Positions 15,801 to 26,868 of a stretch of 64,000 bases of DNA are shown here, in pieces; the first letter of the stretch is position 1, and every line of letters begins with the position of its first letter. The stretch spans positions 277,133 through 341,132 of the forward strand of contig RHPI01003330.1 in assembly GCA_009103225.1 (NCBI GenBank), written 5' to 3'. This DNA comes from Chlorokybus atmophyticus (Eukaryota; Streptophyta; Chlorokybophyceae; Chlorokybales; Chlorokybaceae). Made by a program: the position numbers and the translations under genes. Below the pieces are notes generated by a model, which did no database searches, was not told the DNA's origin, and saw only the letters and a list, made by a program, of their open reading frames with translations.

Positions 15801-18691
15801 CTTCCAGCTGGCCGTGTCAACAATGACCTGGCCTTCATCGTCTGTCTTTGAGGACACCTCAACCACGGCGTACTTCAATCGGTCGTTGATTGCAATAGCT
15901 GCCAAGCAAACAGCACAATCAACAAACACAAATGGCAGCAAGCCCATGCAACTGTCCTCATTTATGGGTTGCTCAACTGTACAGCAAAAACATAAGGTAC
16001 CAGCATTGGCAGGGATGGTCCAAGGCGTGGTTGTCCAGATAGCAAGCGCAAGGTCTTCAGACTTGAGCTCCTCTGGAAATCCTTCTGGCATCATCTCCAC
16101 TTGCATGGCAACATATACGCTGCGCGATGTGTGCCCATCTGGATACTGTCAAACTGAGTAAGTCTGCAGCAATGCATGAGGCGGAGAGAGCGCACACACA
16201 GCAGCGCATCGGGCGTGCCTTACCTCAAGCTCTGCCTCAGCAAGTGCAGTGCGCGAGGACGGGCTCCAGTGCACGGGCTTCAACCCACGGTATATGTGAC
16301 CGTTTGCATACATTTTGCCAAACACACCAATCTGCAATACGACACAAGTGCGCAGTAAGATTGTGGCCAAAAGCCAGTGCAAGCAAAACACTAACAGCGA
16401 GCTTGTGCGTTTTTACCTCTGCAGCTTCATAGATAGGCTTCATGGTCAGATAGGGTTTGTCCCACTCTGCGAGGATACCGTAGCGCTTAAACTGCTCCTT
16501 CTGCTCTTCAACGGTCTTTTGCGCAAACTCGGCAGCTTTCTTTCGGATGCCAACTGGAGTCAAGTTCTTTTTCTCCTCAGACTTGAGGGACTGCAAGACC
16601 TTCAGCTCGATGGGCAGCCCATGGCAGTCCCACCCGGGCACGTATCGAACCTTGCGCCCTTGCAAGATCTGGTATCTGTTGATGAAGTCCTTCAAAACTT
16701 TGTTCAAGGCGTGGCCGATATGCAAAGAACCGTTTGCGTATGGCGGGCCGTCATGCAGCGTGAACACTTCCTGACGGAACAGCGCATGTCAGAACTACTT
16801 AGCATAAAGAAACTACACTGATGTGCTTTGAAGTGAAACAACACTTTTGTATTCATGCATCAGTGTCAAGCAAACTCATGACAATACAACTTTGCGACAA
16901 CTGGAAAAAGCACTGACCCCAGTGGCGTTCTGATATAAGCGCTGATAAAGGCCAGACTCATCCCACCACTTCTGAATTTCCGGTTCCCTCACTGTCGAGT
17001 TGGCACGCAGGTCAAAGGACGTCTCTGGCAAGTTGACAGTCATCTTGTAGTCAATCTCCGGGGGCTCTGTGTCCACTTCCTCTTGAGCAAGCTGCGCATA
17101 CAACTCGGATTCCACTGTGTCTGAGTACACGACATCTAGTCGCGAATCTGCAATGGCAACAATGTCGGTTGTCACACAAAAAGTACCACGATGTTGCACT
17201 GCGAGCTTAGCTGTGTAACTACGTCCACCAGGGCAGTACATTGACAAGTAAGTTGATCGAAGAGTGGACGAGGCGTAATATCGGACCATCACAACAACAT
17301 CGCAACCTATACTTGCTACAAGCACCTTGACCGGCCAAATGGATGACGCAACAGTCGTAAACTATTAGCTGCTCTAGCAAATGCTGACTTTGTGTGAGGG
17401 GACTGACATTGCACTCCACCAACCCACCTGCCGGCGCTGGCTTGCCCAGTTTCAACTCAATCCTTTGCCCCTTCTGCTGCTCGCGCCACTGCTCCATCTG
17501 TTCGGCATAGTCATCATTTGACTCAACAGCCTCCAGCAGCTCACTGCCAGCCAGAAGCCAACTCAATGTGTCTGTTGTCATGTAGTCGATAGTGACATGA
17601 CTTGATGGCTGCATAGCCCAACAAAGCAAGGCCGGCTCGCATTGCATGGATGCAATTCGAGGCCGTGCATGTTGGCTGAAAGGACCAAGCACCGTTCATA
17701 CTTGTCGTAGGAATCAAGAAGACAAACCTAGACTAGTGACTGGCAATCCCTGGCCCACCAAGCACCGTAACCTACACCAAGCAACACTTGATGTAGGTTA
17801 CGAGGCTGGATCAAGCTGCTATAGCGCATGTCACACACCCACCACGCCTGTCTCGTTACATTATTCAGATTGTTTTCATTTGCATGACTCTGTCAACTCA
17901 CAAATGCTGGGGAAAAGTCGTAATGCATGCGTTGGCGTGAAACCAACAACGTGCTGAACTTCTGATTATAAGCGCATGCAGCTGAATCGGAAACACTAGT
18001 CAGGGAATCACGTCGCCTGTTTCCTTACTGGCAACGATAGCGACAATTCTCAACAAACTTAGCACTTGGACCAGATCTGTCTGCAAGCACTCGGACAGCA
18101 TGCTGCGGAAGTGCATTGTGTTTACTCCCATCCATGAAACGCACTACCCACCTGATGGCGGGCTCGTCAGCCTCGCCAGCGGGGACGCCTGTGGCGACGC
18201 CTGCAGCGCCATCGTTCTCCTCAGTAGTCGACATGCACCGCAGCTGTGCGCAGCGTGGGCGGCGCGCCAGTCCATTGTAATGCACCCCTGGAAGCTGCCG
18301 CCTAGCACGGGACCTCACGGAAGCCTGATTGCACAATGCACATTGTGCATTGGCACAATGCACAATGTGGGCAGAAATTCACACACCTTCTGACAGTGGT
18401 ATTCCAAACAACTGAAGCAGACATTACCGCAAGTGATGTGGATGCCCGCAATTGCGTGCGCCTAATCGCAGCTTGGCTGCTGACGCAGCGCTGGTGTGCT
18501 TGCTTCAGCACTGGGCACAGCAGCCTGCCGGCGGCGACAGCGGCGGCGGCGCTCGTCGCTGCCATCGGCGCCAACTGTAGCTGCGCAGCTGACAATGAGC
18601 AGCCACTCCGCACGCTCAACCCGCTAGTAGCCACCCATCGCCGACCCGCGCCGGCGGCAACGGCGGCGACGACGCTATACACGGCAAGCAT
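12837..18691 (-). CDS. Isoleucyl-tRNA synthetase, bacterial-type, organellar
   Basis: Seventeen exons: complement(12837..13103, 13208..13396, 13478..13736, 13805..14007, 14075..14496, 14653..14744, 14819..15006, 15111..15247, 15325..15428, 15508..15898, 16001..16145, 16224..16331, 16417..16770, 16918..17147, 17428..17543, 18029..18301, 18387..18691). Every phase closes, giving 1260 residues. Motifs in order: class I HIGH as [12 protein letters not shown]1 editing domain with [11 protein letters not shown] and GHGQEDY; KMSKS as KKMSKSLGN; anticodon-binding domain; C-terminal zinc finger CKRCWNY...CERC. It charges tRNA-Ile and hydrolyses mischarged Val. The bacterial-type layout matches plant chloroplast/mitochondrial IleRS (OVA2). 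The N-terminus ([18 protein letters not shown]...) is Ala/Ser/Arg-rich, fitting a transit peptide. The three N-terminal exons add about 170 residues beyond the plant enzyme; they are joined by phase only and are less sure. Confidence 0.93.
17766..17802. repeat. 11-bp inverted repeat in IleRS intron
   Basis: Arms cgtaacctaca (17766-17776) and tgtaggttacg (17792-17802) are perfect inverses separated by 15 bases. They lie inside the 485-bp intron between exons 2 and 3 of the IleRS gene. Function unknown. Confidence 0.5.
18339..18369. repeat. Perfect 14-bp hairpin within short IleRS intron 1
   Basis: Arms cacattgtgcattg (18339-18352) and caatgcacaatgtg (18356-18369) are perfectly complementary around a 3-base loop. 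They fill much of an 85-bp intron (18302-18386). The fold would place the splice sites near each other, so it could help splicing; this is inference. Confidence 0.6.
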
Positions 18692-19370
18692 GCCACCGCC
18701 AATGCCCTGGCCGCAAACACCCGTCAGCCCTAACCCCAAGCCCTAACCCTAAGGCAGTTACAAATGACCGAGATGTTGATCCATCCGATTCCAACTTGAT
18801 TTACTGTAAATCACAGGCAGTGAATCACTGGGGCTGAATGTTGGTCTGATTTGTGTTTGACATCGTCTCCGTTAGGCGGCGGCGCTGCGGAGTCGTCAGC
18901 ACAGACTCGTAAACTGTGGTCAGGCAGGAAACCGAGGCAGCGCCTGCGTGGACCATCGTGTGCCCAGAGATGGCGTGACGAGGGAGGCTGAGCCGAGAAG
19001 GTCAGCGTCACGCTTGAGTGCCGTCACGGGTTGGGGCTGGAGCTTCCTGCAGTGTGGAAGCTTTTGGCTACCTTACAGACATGCTGGCGATGTTAGCGGC
19101 ACTGTCGCTGCCGTTGTTGACGCCGTCGGCTTCGTCGTCGTGCTGTCTGCGCTGCAACGCAAGCCTCATTGCTGCTGAACAAGGTGGCGTGTACAGCATA
19201 CAGGCATTGTGTGTCTGCTTGGGCGGTGATCCGGCAGCGGCCGACCATCATGGGCCGGCGCTGAGGCGGCTTTCTTGCGGAGAAGAGGTGGCTCATTGTC
19301 TAGGGATTGGCCCCTCCTACTGCCCTGTTCATCAGTCTAGCATAGATTGCCTGCGTCTGCTCCCCCTAGC
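18692..19370. promoter_or_regulatory. Divergent promoter, IleRS (-) / nucleotide-sugar transporter (+)
   Basis: About 680 bp separates two start codons pointing away from each other. A telomere-like ccctaaccctaa lies at 18741-18752, about 50 bases upstream of the IleRS ATG, with a variant at 18727-18737. No TATA box is obvious. Short frames here match nothing. Confidence 0.5.
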
Positions 19371-21727
19371 ATGAAGCGCAGCAAGTCGGATGGTGCAATG
19401 GAAGGCTCCTCGCCTGCGCTGCTGTCGCTTGCAGCCCCGCTTTCCGCTGGGCTGTACGCTTTCATGGCCATATCCATGGTGAGCACGGCCGATTGCTTTG
19501 TGCTCGGGTGTTGTTTTGTTCGCAAACCAAAGTTTTGTTGCAGGAAGCAATGCCTTTCGTGCCTTGCATGCGATGCTTCCATGCATGCTTGTTGCTAGCA
19601 TCCGTTGCAGGCATTGCTTGCGTGCATGCTTCCATAAAGCATTAAGCACGGAAGGAAAGCCATGCTCTGCACGTGGCAATGATTTGTACCAAGACATGCC
19701 CCCCCNNNNNNNNNNNNNNNNNNNNNNNNNNNNNNNNNNNNNNNNNNNNNNNNNNNNNNNNNNNNNNNNNNNNNNNNNNNNNNNNNNNNNNNNNNNNNNN
19801 NNNNNNNNNNNNNNNNNNNNNNNNNNNNNNNAACACATGTGTACATATACAGGCTCGATACGCACACACGCACACACGCGCACACATACGCATCTGCTGT
19901 TACCCACTCTCACCCACTCCAACACCCGCAGGAGGCCTCAACAGCCAACGATGACTCCCCCGCCCCTCATGCCCCCAAGTCCAAGTCCAAGTCCAAGCCC
20001 AAGCCCAAGTCTTCCCCCCCCCGGTGTTACTTGTGCATGCAGCCTTGTTAGAGCTTTCTTGCAAGGTGGTGGCTGACAGTTATCAGACAGCGCACGTGTC
20101 AGTGCAATGACTGCGACTTGAGCTATGGTCTTGTCCCATTGTGCACGAACTGTACGTCTGCATGCAGGCCTTCTTTAATAAAGCCGTGCTGACTGTGCAC
20201 AAGTTTGACCACCCGAACTTCCTCTTGCTGCTGCAAATGGTGGTCGCCTTGCTTACTGTCTATGCATTGAAGGTGAGCCAAGCAACTGCTGCCTGAGTAA
20301 CGTGTAACAACAGGGATTGTTATGTTACCGACCCTTATGGTTGCATGCTTTGTCACAGACCATTGGCACATTGCGGTTGGAGCCGTTCACACGACAGCGT
20401 GCACGCGCGTTGGCACCAGTTGCCATCTTGTATAATGCCAATGTGGCGTTTGCACTGGCATCGCTATCGTCACTTAACATCCCGATGTACAATGTGTTGA
20501 AGGTGAATGGCTTGTAGTGGTGCACAATTCTGCTCATGTTCTTGAACGCGATGTACAAGGGTTGATGGTGGGCGTGTGGTTTGTGCGATCAGAGGCTGAC
20601 GCCATGTGTGGTGCTTGCAATGGGTGGCTTAGTGGATCGCAAGCTTCCCTCACGCAACGTGTCGCTGTCTGTGATGGTCACGGTGTTGGGCTGCGTTGTT
20701 GCTGGCATCGGCGATCTTGCATTTGACCTCAAAGGGTGAGTGAACTATGTGCATGTTAAATGTAAACTGTTGCAAGCAGTGTTGTGAAAGCGCTTCAAAC
20801 AGTTGTTTTCCACAGGTATGCCTTCGCTTGTATGAGCTGCCTGCTTCAGGTAAGTGCAAAAGCTTTCTGACGGGTGCAGTTGTGTTGCTGGCCTCCCTAC
20901 ATGGCCTTAAACAACATGCTTGTGTTGCAGTCCGCGTACTTGTTGTGCGTGCAGAAGACTGGTGTTGAAAAGGGCATATCTTCCTCCACTCTGCTTGCGT
21001 ACAATGCATTGCTGTCCATACCACCGCTGTTTGTCATTGCCGCCGCTACTGGAGAGGTAAGAGTTTATTGATTGTCAACATGGTATGCACGTGTGTTTGG
21101 TTACTAACATGGCATTTGCACCCCCCACAGTTGTCCACAGCAATAACCGCCTTGCGCCTTCCTCACAGTGTTGGATTTTGGTTTGCGCTTATTATGACTG
21201 TGGTAAGCATAGGATTGCAGGCTCATCCCAAGTCTGTGTTGTAGATGACAATGTGATGACTCTCAACTAACGGTGGTTTACTGCAGGCTGGCGGCATGCT
21301 GCTGAACTACGCTCTGTTCTTATGCACACTGCTCAACTCAGCCTTGACCACAACCATTGTTGGTGTGCTGAAGGTGGGTAGTTTCGTTTGTTCTTCATCA
21401 GCTTGCCGTCAGTATTTGTTCACTTGCGTGCTGTCAGCAATGTTGCGTTGTTGTCTTGCCGCAATGCTTTACCGTGATAATGTTGTTGTAACATGTCTGT
21501 TGTTTGCTCAGGGTGTCATTGCCACAGCGTTGGGTTTTGTTCTGCTCGGCGGTGTTCAGGCTACGGCCCTCAACATTGCGGGCGTCGCCATGAACACAGT
21601 CGGAGGCGTATGGTACACGTACCTGACCTACCGAGAGAAAAAGCAGCGCTCTAAGCAAGCGGAGAAGCTGGAGCCTGCGGCGGAGCCGCTGTTGCAAAAG
21701 AGACCCAACGCGCATGCCGCTGTATGA
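19371..21727 (+). CDS. Nucleotide-sugar transporter, SLC35D type
   Basis: Nine exons: 19371..19478, 20168..20272, 20359..20502, 20593..20735, 20816..20849, 20931..21056, 21131..21202, 21287..21373, 21512..21727, in phase, giving 344 residues. It has about ten hydrophobic segments. Family-like stretches include FFNKAVLTVHKFDHPNF, IPMYNVLKRLTPCVVLAMG, NSALTTTIVGVLKG and the C-terminal AGVAMNTVGGVWYTYLTY. It most resembles the SLC35D (UGTREL7/Vrg4-like) branch, which exchanges cytosolic UDP- or GDP-sugars for luminal nucleoside monophosphate in Golgi or ER. The substrate cannot be read from sequence. The C-terminal tail is Lys/Gln-rich. Exon 1 joins exon 2 (AFMAISM-AFFNKAVL) with no missing residues, so the N gap lies wholly in intron 1. 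Confidence 0.88.
19706..19831. other. Assembly gap (126 N) in transporter intron 1
   Basis: A run of N follows seven C residues (19699-19705). The sequence after the gap (19832-20015) does not belong naturally here: it copies 40009-40192. The transporter coding sequence is unaffected. Confidence 0.95.
19832..20015 (+). repeat. 184-bp duplicate of the 39.7-kb gene's intron/exon-2 junction
   Basis: This segment matches 40009-40192 base for base as far as I compared. It includes the end of that gene's intron, the cccgcag acceptor and the first 28 codons of its exon 2. It is bounded by an N gap on the left and a nine-C run (20014-20022) on the right. It is more likely a mis-scaffolded fragment than a real duplication. 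Confidence 0.85.
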
Positions 21728-22017
21728 CAGCAGTGCTGATGTTGTAGCTATGTTTATACAGACGTGCATGTTGCCCAAAGCCCATGTGGATGTCTTAGTG
21801 TTATGACTAACCGTAAATGTTGTAGCAGCAAGGTTGGACACCGTGCGCAGCACTGCCCTTGCAGAGCATACAATGTGGACATGTTGAAACAATCTTTGCA
21901 GCTACGCCTAATTCATATCGACGCGTGCGGCGCTTAAAGCGGGAGAGAATATTACATCTGAAGTTGAGCTTTACAAGTGACAGCCATTTACAGCTATCTC
22001 TACCAAGAGCGCGCTGT

Positions 22018-25000
22018 TTAGAAATTCTCTTTATGAAACTCGAAGGTGTTGTTGCCAGGCGACGTGAACTGCTTGCACATGGCGCTCAGCTCGTCCGCAC
22101 CCGGCCCGCACAGGAACACGCCAATCGTCTCCTGCGGGTGGTTCCCGGATATCTGCTTGAATATGCGCCTCCAGTTCGGCCTACCCGCCCACCGCTTCCC
22201 CGCCCACCGCGCCTGCATAAGACCATCAGGAGTTGCAGCCTTATTGATATTATGTATGTGAATTTGCGTGTGCGTGTGCGCGTGCGGGTGCATGTATGCG
22301 TGCGGGTGCGCGTGTTTTGTCACCTTGTCGGTCTCTTTGGTGGCATCATCGTCCAGGCTGAGCTCCCCCGTCATGTACGTGTTGATCTCAAAGCGCGAGC
22401 TTAGCCTCTCGTCCTCCTCAAACTCCGCCAGCAGCCATGAGAACCAGTTAAACTCCTGCTTGTCCTTACATACCCAGTAGAAGTACACCTGAACACAATA
22501 GTTTTAGACTTTCTGTACACAGCACCGTTTCAAGCATGTGTACAAGAGGTAGTGTGCCACATATCTGTGTATCATGGCACACACGCCCAACCACACACGT
22601 ACGCGTATGTGCACACATGGTGGCGGCTGTCTGCTCGACGTATGCGTGTGCAGCAAGTGCTGATGTATGCTGGTGCTGGACATGCTGAATGTGTGCCTTT
22701 CATACATTGCACGCGTATACTGGTGCTTTGAATTTTGTACACGCCCTTGCGTGCGTACACATACGCACATGCGCATGCATGCACACACACGCACACATGC
22801 TCATGCATGCACGCCGGACACTCCCCCTTTCCTTCACTCTCTCCCTCTCCCTCTCCCTTTTCCCACCTTGAGTGGTCTGAGTAGCGTAGCATAGAGTGCT
22901 GTGTCGTTGCGTTCTCCAGCGCTGTCGGGGCGGCCGGAAGGTTGGGACCCGCCTTCGCCGGCACCACCGCCCACCCCGCTCCCGAGCTGACGGGACCAGC
23001 GCAGCCGGCAGCTCTTCAGGACAGATGCGAAGGGTGTCACGCCGATACCAGCACCCACCAACACCACAGTGCTGGGTAGGAATGAGTTGGTGCGTTTGCG
23101 CGTGTGTGTGTATGGTACATTGTGCAGCATCAGCCAATGCAAACTCACCTGTAGTCCACTACGTGTTCTGATCCTGCGCCATACGGCCCGTCCACCCTCA
23201 ACTCTGGAGCAAGCCTGACGACGCATCCAATGACAGATATCAGAGTGCTGCACGCAAATCTCATCAGCTTTATCACCTCTGGCTCTGCGTCTCTTCACCT
23301 CGAGATTTGAGGGATTTCAGCGGCTCTGATTGTAGAAGAGGCATCGTTGTCCTTGTCCTTGACCTTGTCCTTGGCCTTTCCGCTGCCCTTGCCCTTCTCG
23401 TCTTTGTCCTTACTGATCTTGGCTTGGGAGCGAAGGGGAAGGGGACTTGCCTGCGGGCACACGTCTCCATGCTGCAAAGGACAAACGAATTTCAACACGC
23501 GCACACGCACACGCACATGCGTATGCGTACTTACGACCACACAACCACGCACGCGCACACCAACACCAACACCAACACCACCACACACGCGCACGCACAG
23601 ACAGTCTCTCACTGATTCTCTCTCCCTCACTGACTAACTTGTGCTCACGCACTCACGCATTCCAAGACAACTTGTCATCTTGGTCTCTTACCAGCGTGTG
23701 TTTGTGAAAGGACGGGTCCGCGTATCGCACCGACCGCGCGCCGTCCGGGTTGAGCAGCTGCCTGAGTCCCGTCGTCCAGTCCCCGCGCGTGCGGATGTGA
23801 ACGGAAACCAGGGGCTCCTCGGGCGCGCTCGTGATCGTGAACGGGTGCCACTCTACGCATGTGTATAGGGGCATATTGGCAACGGATTGAACGTGGGGAG
23901 AGAGAAGTGTGTCTCTCTGCGTGCGTGCGTGCCTGTGTGTGCGTACCATGCTTGGATATGTGCGGGCAGTTGAGGTACAGGTACTGCCCTGACTTGTATC
24001 TGAAACCCTTGAGGCGCATCTCCAACCTCATCACATCCGTGCCAGTTACCTATTGGAGGCCAAAAGCACACCCCGTTCAGCCAACAACGACAAACCAACC
24101 ATTCACACCCTCTGTTCAATGGCGCATGCACACCTGTGTACACGTGTGTGTGTGCATGTGCGCGATGACCCAACTTTGTGTGCAACAGGGGCATGCGCAC
24201 GTGTGCTTGTATGCGCACTTGTGTGCATGTGTTTGCATGACCACGTGTACACGCAACACACGCGTGCGCATACACGTATCGTTGCATGCAACCACGTGTG
24301 TGCATGCGTGCTTGCATGTTCACATTCACCCTCACCTCATCCACCACCCGTAGCAGTCTCACTTCCCTCCCCGCCCTCATCCTCCCCACCAGCTTATCCA
24401 AGAACCACACCAACACGGGAAAGAAGCTCCAGTGATGGAAGTTCCTGCTGTGTATCCACAGCAGCAAAAACACGCCGATGTAGAGGTACCGATGCACCGC
24501 GAAGAAGAGGTCGTAACCCCCGATCTTGAACCAACCCAAGTCGACACCTTTGCCACGTCGCACACGCGTGTGGGCCGTCGCGAACATGATGAGGAAGAAG
24601 AGGATGATAAGGTGACCGGTGATGCCCTCGCGGGTGGCAAATAAGAGGTCCACGCCGTTGCCGGACTGTGGGAGGGGGGGAGACTTAATATTTCTCTCTG
24701 TGTGTGTGTGCGTGTGTGCGTGCGTGTGTGTGGTGCACCTGTGTGTATGTGTACTTACGTTGAGCATCCAGCAGTAGTGCATGGCGATGTGGAGTGCCGA
24801 GGCGAGTGCTATAACGCCGGCAACGATCTGGTGGAAGAGCAGATGATCATCAAGCGGTATCGCCTCCGCTACGGGTGTCGTCCTGGAACCCAGAACAAAA
24901 GTCTTACTTGTAACAACGAACACACACACAACCACTTCTCTCACACCCACCCACCCACCTTATCCACGACAGCAGGTTCCTCATGACCGGAAACAGCACC

Positions 25001-26599
25001 AAGTTGCAGTTGAAGTCGAGCATGTACCCTCCGGCCTTGGCGAACGGGTAGTACGGCCCGTACGGCCACACTTTGAGATTATTCACAGCGAAGAGCCACC
25101 CGTCCCAGAACAGCGCCGCGTTGAAGGCCGCGTACAGGAGGAGGAACCTTCTTCCTTTGGGAAGCCTGTTCCACCACTTTGACAGGAAGGAGGCGGAGGG
25201 GGTTGTGGTTGGGGAGGGGGAGCCGGGAGGGGAGGTGGAGGGGGAAGGTGTTGTTGTTGTTGTAGTGGTGGTGGCTACCAAGGCGGAGGCGCTGCTAGGG
25301 GTGGAGGGGTTGGCTCCTGTCACGGGGATCACTGTGGGGGCGCGCCAGAAGAGGAACTTGGTGAAGGGGGACTTGGATGGGCCCTGTTGCTCTGTAGGGG
25401 AGGAGAAGGGGGGGTGAGTGAGAGGGCCTGAAGTGAATTGTGAGACGGCGAGTGTCGGGTGGATACGTGCGACACCAGAGTCACGTGACCATGTGTAAGC
25501 GTGCATGCGCATGTCCCTGCACTTTAAACACACACACACACTCCATCCCGCACACATACCCACCCACGCACACGCTGACGCACGCACATAACATCCCGCA
25601 CACCTCACCTTGGAGGGCCTGTTCAAACTTGGTGGTCCCACCCCCCTCTCCCGTCTCTCTCACCCCCCTCGCAGCCGCCTCCCTCTCTCTCCTCCTCCTC
25701 TTCCTTATCCCCGCCCCGAACCATACCCCGGCCGCCGCCGCCGCCACCCCCGCGACCCCCCCCGTGGCTCCCCCCGCAATCGCGGCCGCCCGGCTCGCGG
25801 GAGTGATCACCAGAAACCCCTTCTGCGACCGGTTGGAGAAGTTGTTGTTGCGGGTGGAGGAGTAGGCGAAGGAACCGGGGGAACGGAGGGGGAGGAGACC
25901 CGCGTCGAAGTAGGCGGAGGCGGAGTTCAGGACCTGGGAGGGGGAGAGTGTGTTTGTGTGTGTGTGTGTGTGTCGCTCGTCAAGATGTACACAATGCTTG
26001 TGGGTGCACACGCGGGCAGCGCAAGCAGCCCTGTACAGTGTAGTTGTACTTGTGTCACTGCTGGCAGTGGTAGTGATGTACCACTAGGTGGTGGTGGTGG
26101 TGGTGGGAGTGCATACAGTAGTAGTAGCAGTAGTTGAGCAGTAGTATCAGCACACAGGACACATACACAGATACTGGCAGTAGCGGTGGTGGAGATAGTA
26201 GTAGCTGTGTTCACAGGCACAGCACCAGTACTGGTAGTAGCCATAGTGGTAGCGATAGTGGTAGTGGTGTACACACTGGTACTGGGACACAGTGCCAGCA
26301 GCACAGTGCATGTATACTGCACGTATGCCCTCCCACCTTGCAATTGGTCGGACTCTGCGTATCCGGGTTCGTGTAATTGCACCCACTTTGCCTCAACAGC
26401 GCCAGCATCAGCACGACATCCGTATCCGGTCTCCCGTCCGTCCCCCTCATCATGGTGTTGGCGGACGCCGGGAGAGGGAACGTCGCGTCGGGAGCGGCGA
26501 TCTGGACGAGGTTGGAACGGTCGGTCCCAGTCTTGCCCTCGCCGTCGTTGCCCTGGGAGTTGGCGTCGGAACCGGTCCATTGGACGTGGAGGAAGTCGC
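22018..26599 (-). pseudogene. NADPH oxidase 3' copy 1, lacks start and 5' exons
   Basis: Exons complement(22018..22212, 22324..22488, 22867..23071, 23149..23214, 23299..23471, 23692..23852, 23947..24049, 24336..24665, 24759..24882, 24959..25391, 25609..25933, 26337..26599) are all open and in phase. They encode the last part of the DD3-3 domain (HVQWTGSDANS...; [13 protein letters not shown]), one TM helix and the whole NOX core. There is no start codon or signal peptide: upstream lies the 3' end of copy 2. If the duplication is real, this is a 5'-truncated copy; if it is an assembly artefact, it is not a separate gene. This copy retains the exon at 26337-26599, which copy 3 lacks because of the gap. 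Confidence 0.7.
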
Positions 26600-26868
26600 C
26601 TTGGGGAGTTAAGGGGGGAAAAGGGGTGTTGGGGATAGTGTGGGTGGGTGTGTTGCGTACGCATGCACAGTAACACGCAGGCGCAGACACTCACGCACGC
26701 ATGCTAGCATGTGAGTAGGCATGGACGTTTGGGGGTGAAACAATCTTTGCAGCTACGCCTAATTCATATCGACGCGTGCGGCGCTTAAAGCGGGAGAGAA
26801 TATTACATCTGAAGTTGAGCTTTACAAGTGACAGCCATTTACAGCTATCTCTACCAAGAGCGCGCTGT

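Noticed and set aside
18726-18752. Telomere or internal telomeric array
   Set aside because: Only one or two CCCTAA units are present; the length and place before a start codon fit a promoter motif.
23853-24950. 365-codon continuous frame on the minus strand of the NOX unit
   Set aside because: It reads through introns rich in CA/TG. The NOX domain requires splicing at 24336, 24665 and 24759, which gives a far better family match.
22018-26599. Calling the oxidoreductase a ferric reductase (FRE) or RBOH
   Set aside because: The [23 protein letters not shown] and terminal KENF motifs fit NOX better than FRE. RBOH would have N-terminal EF-hands, which are absent.
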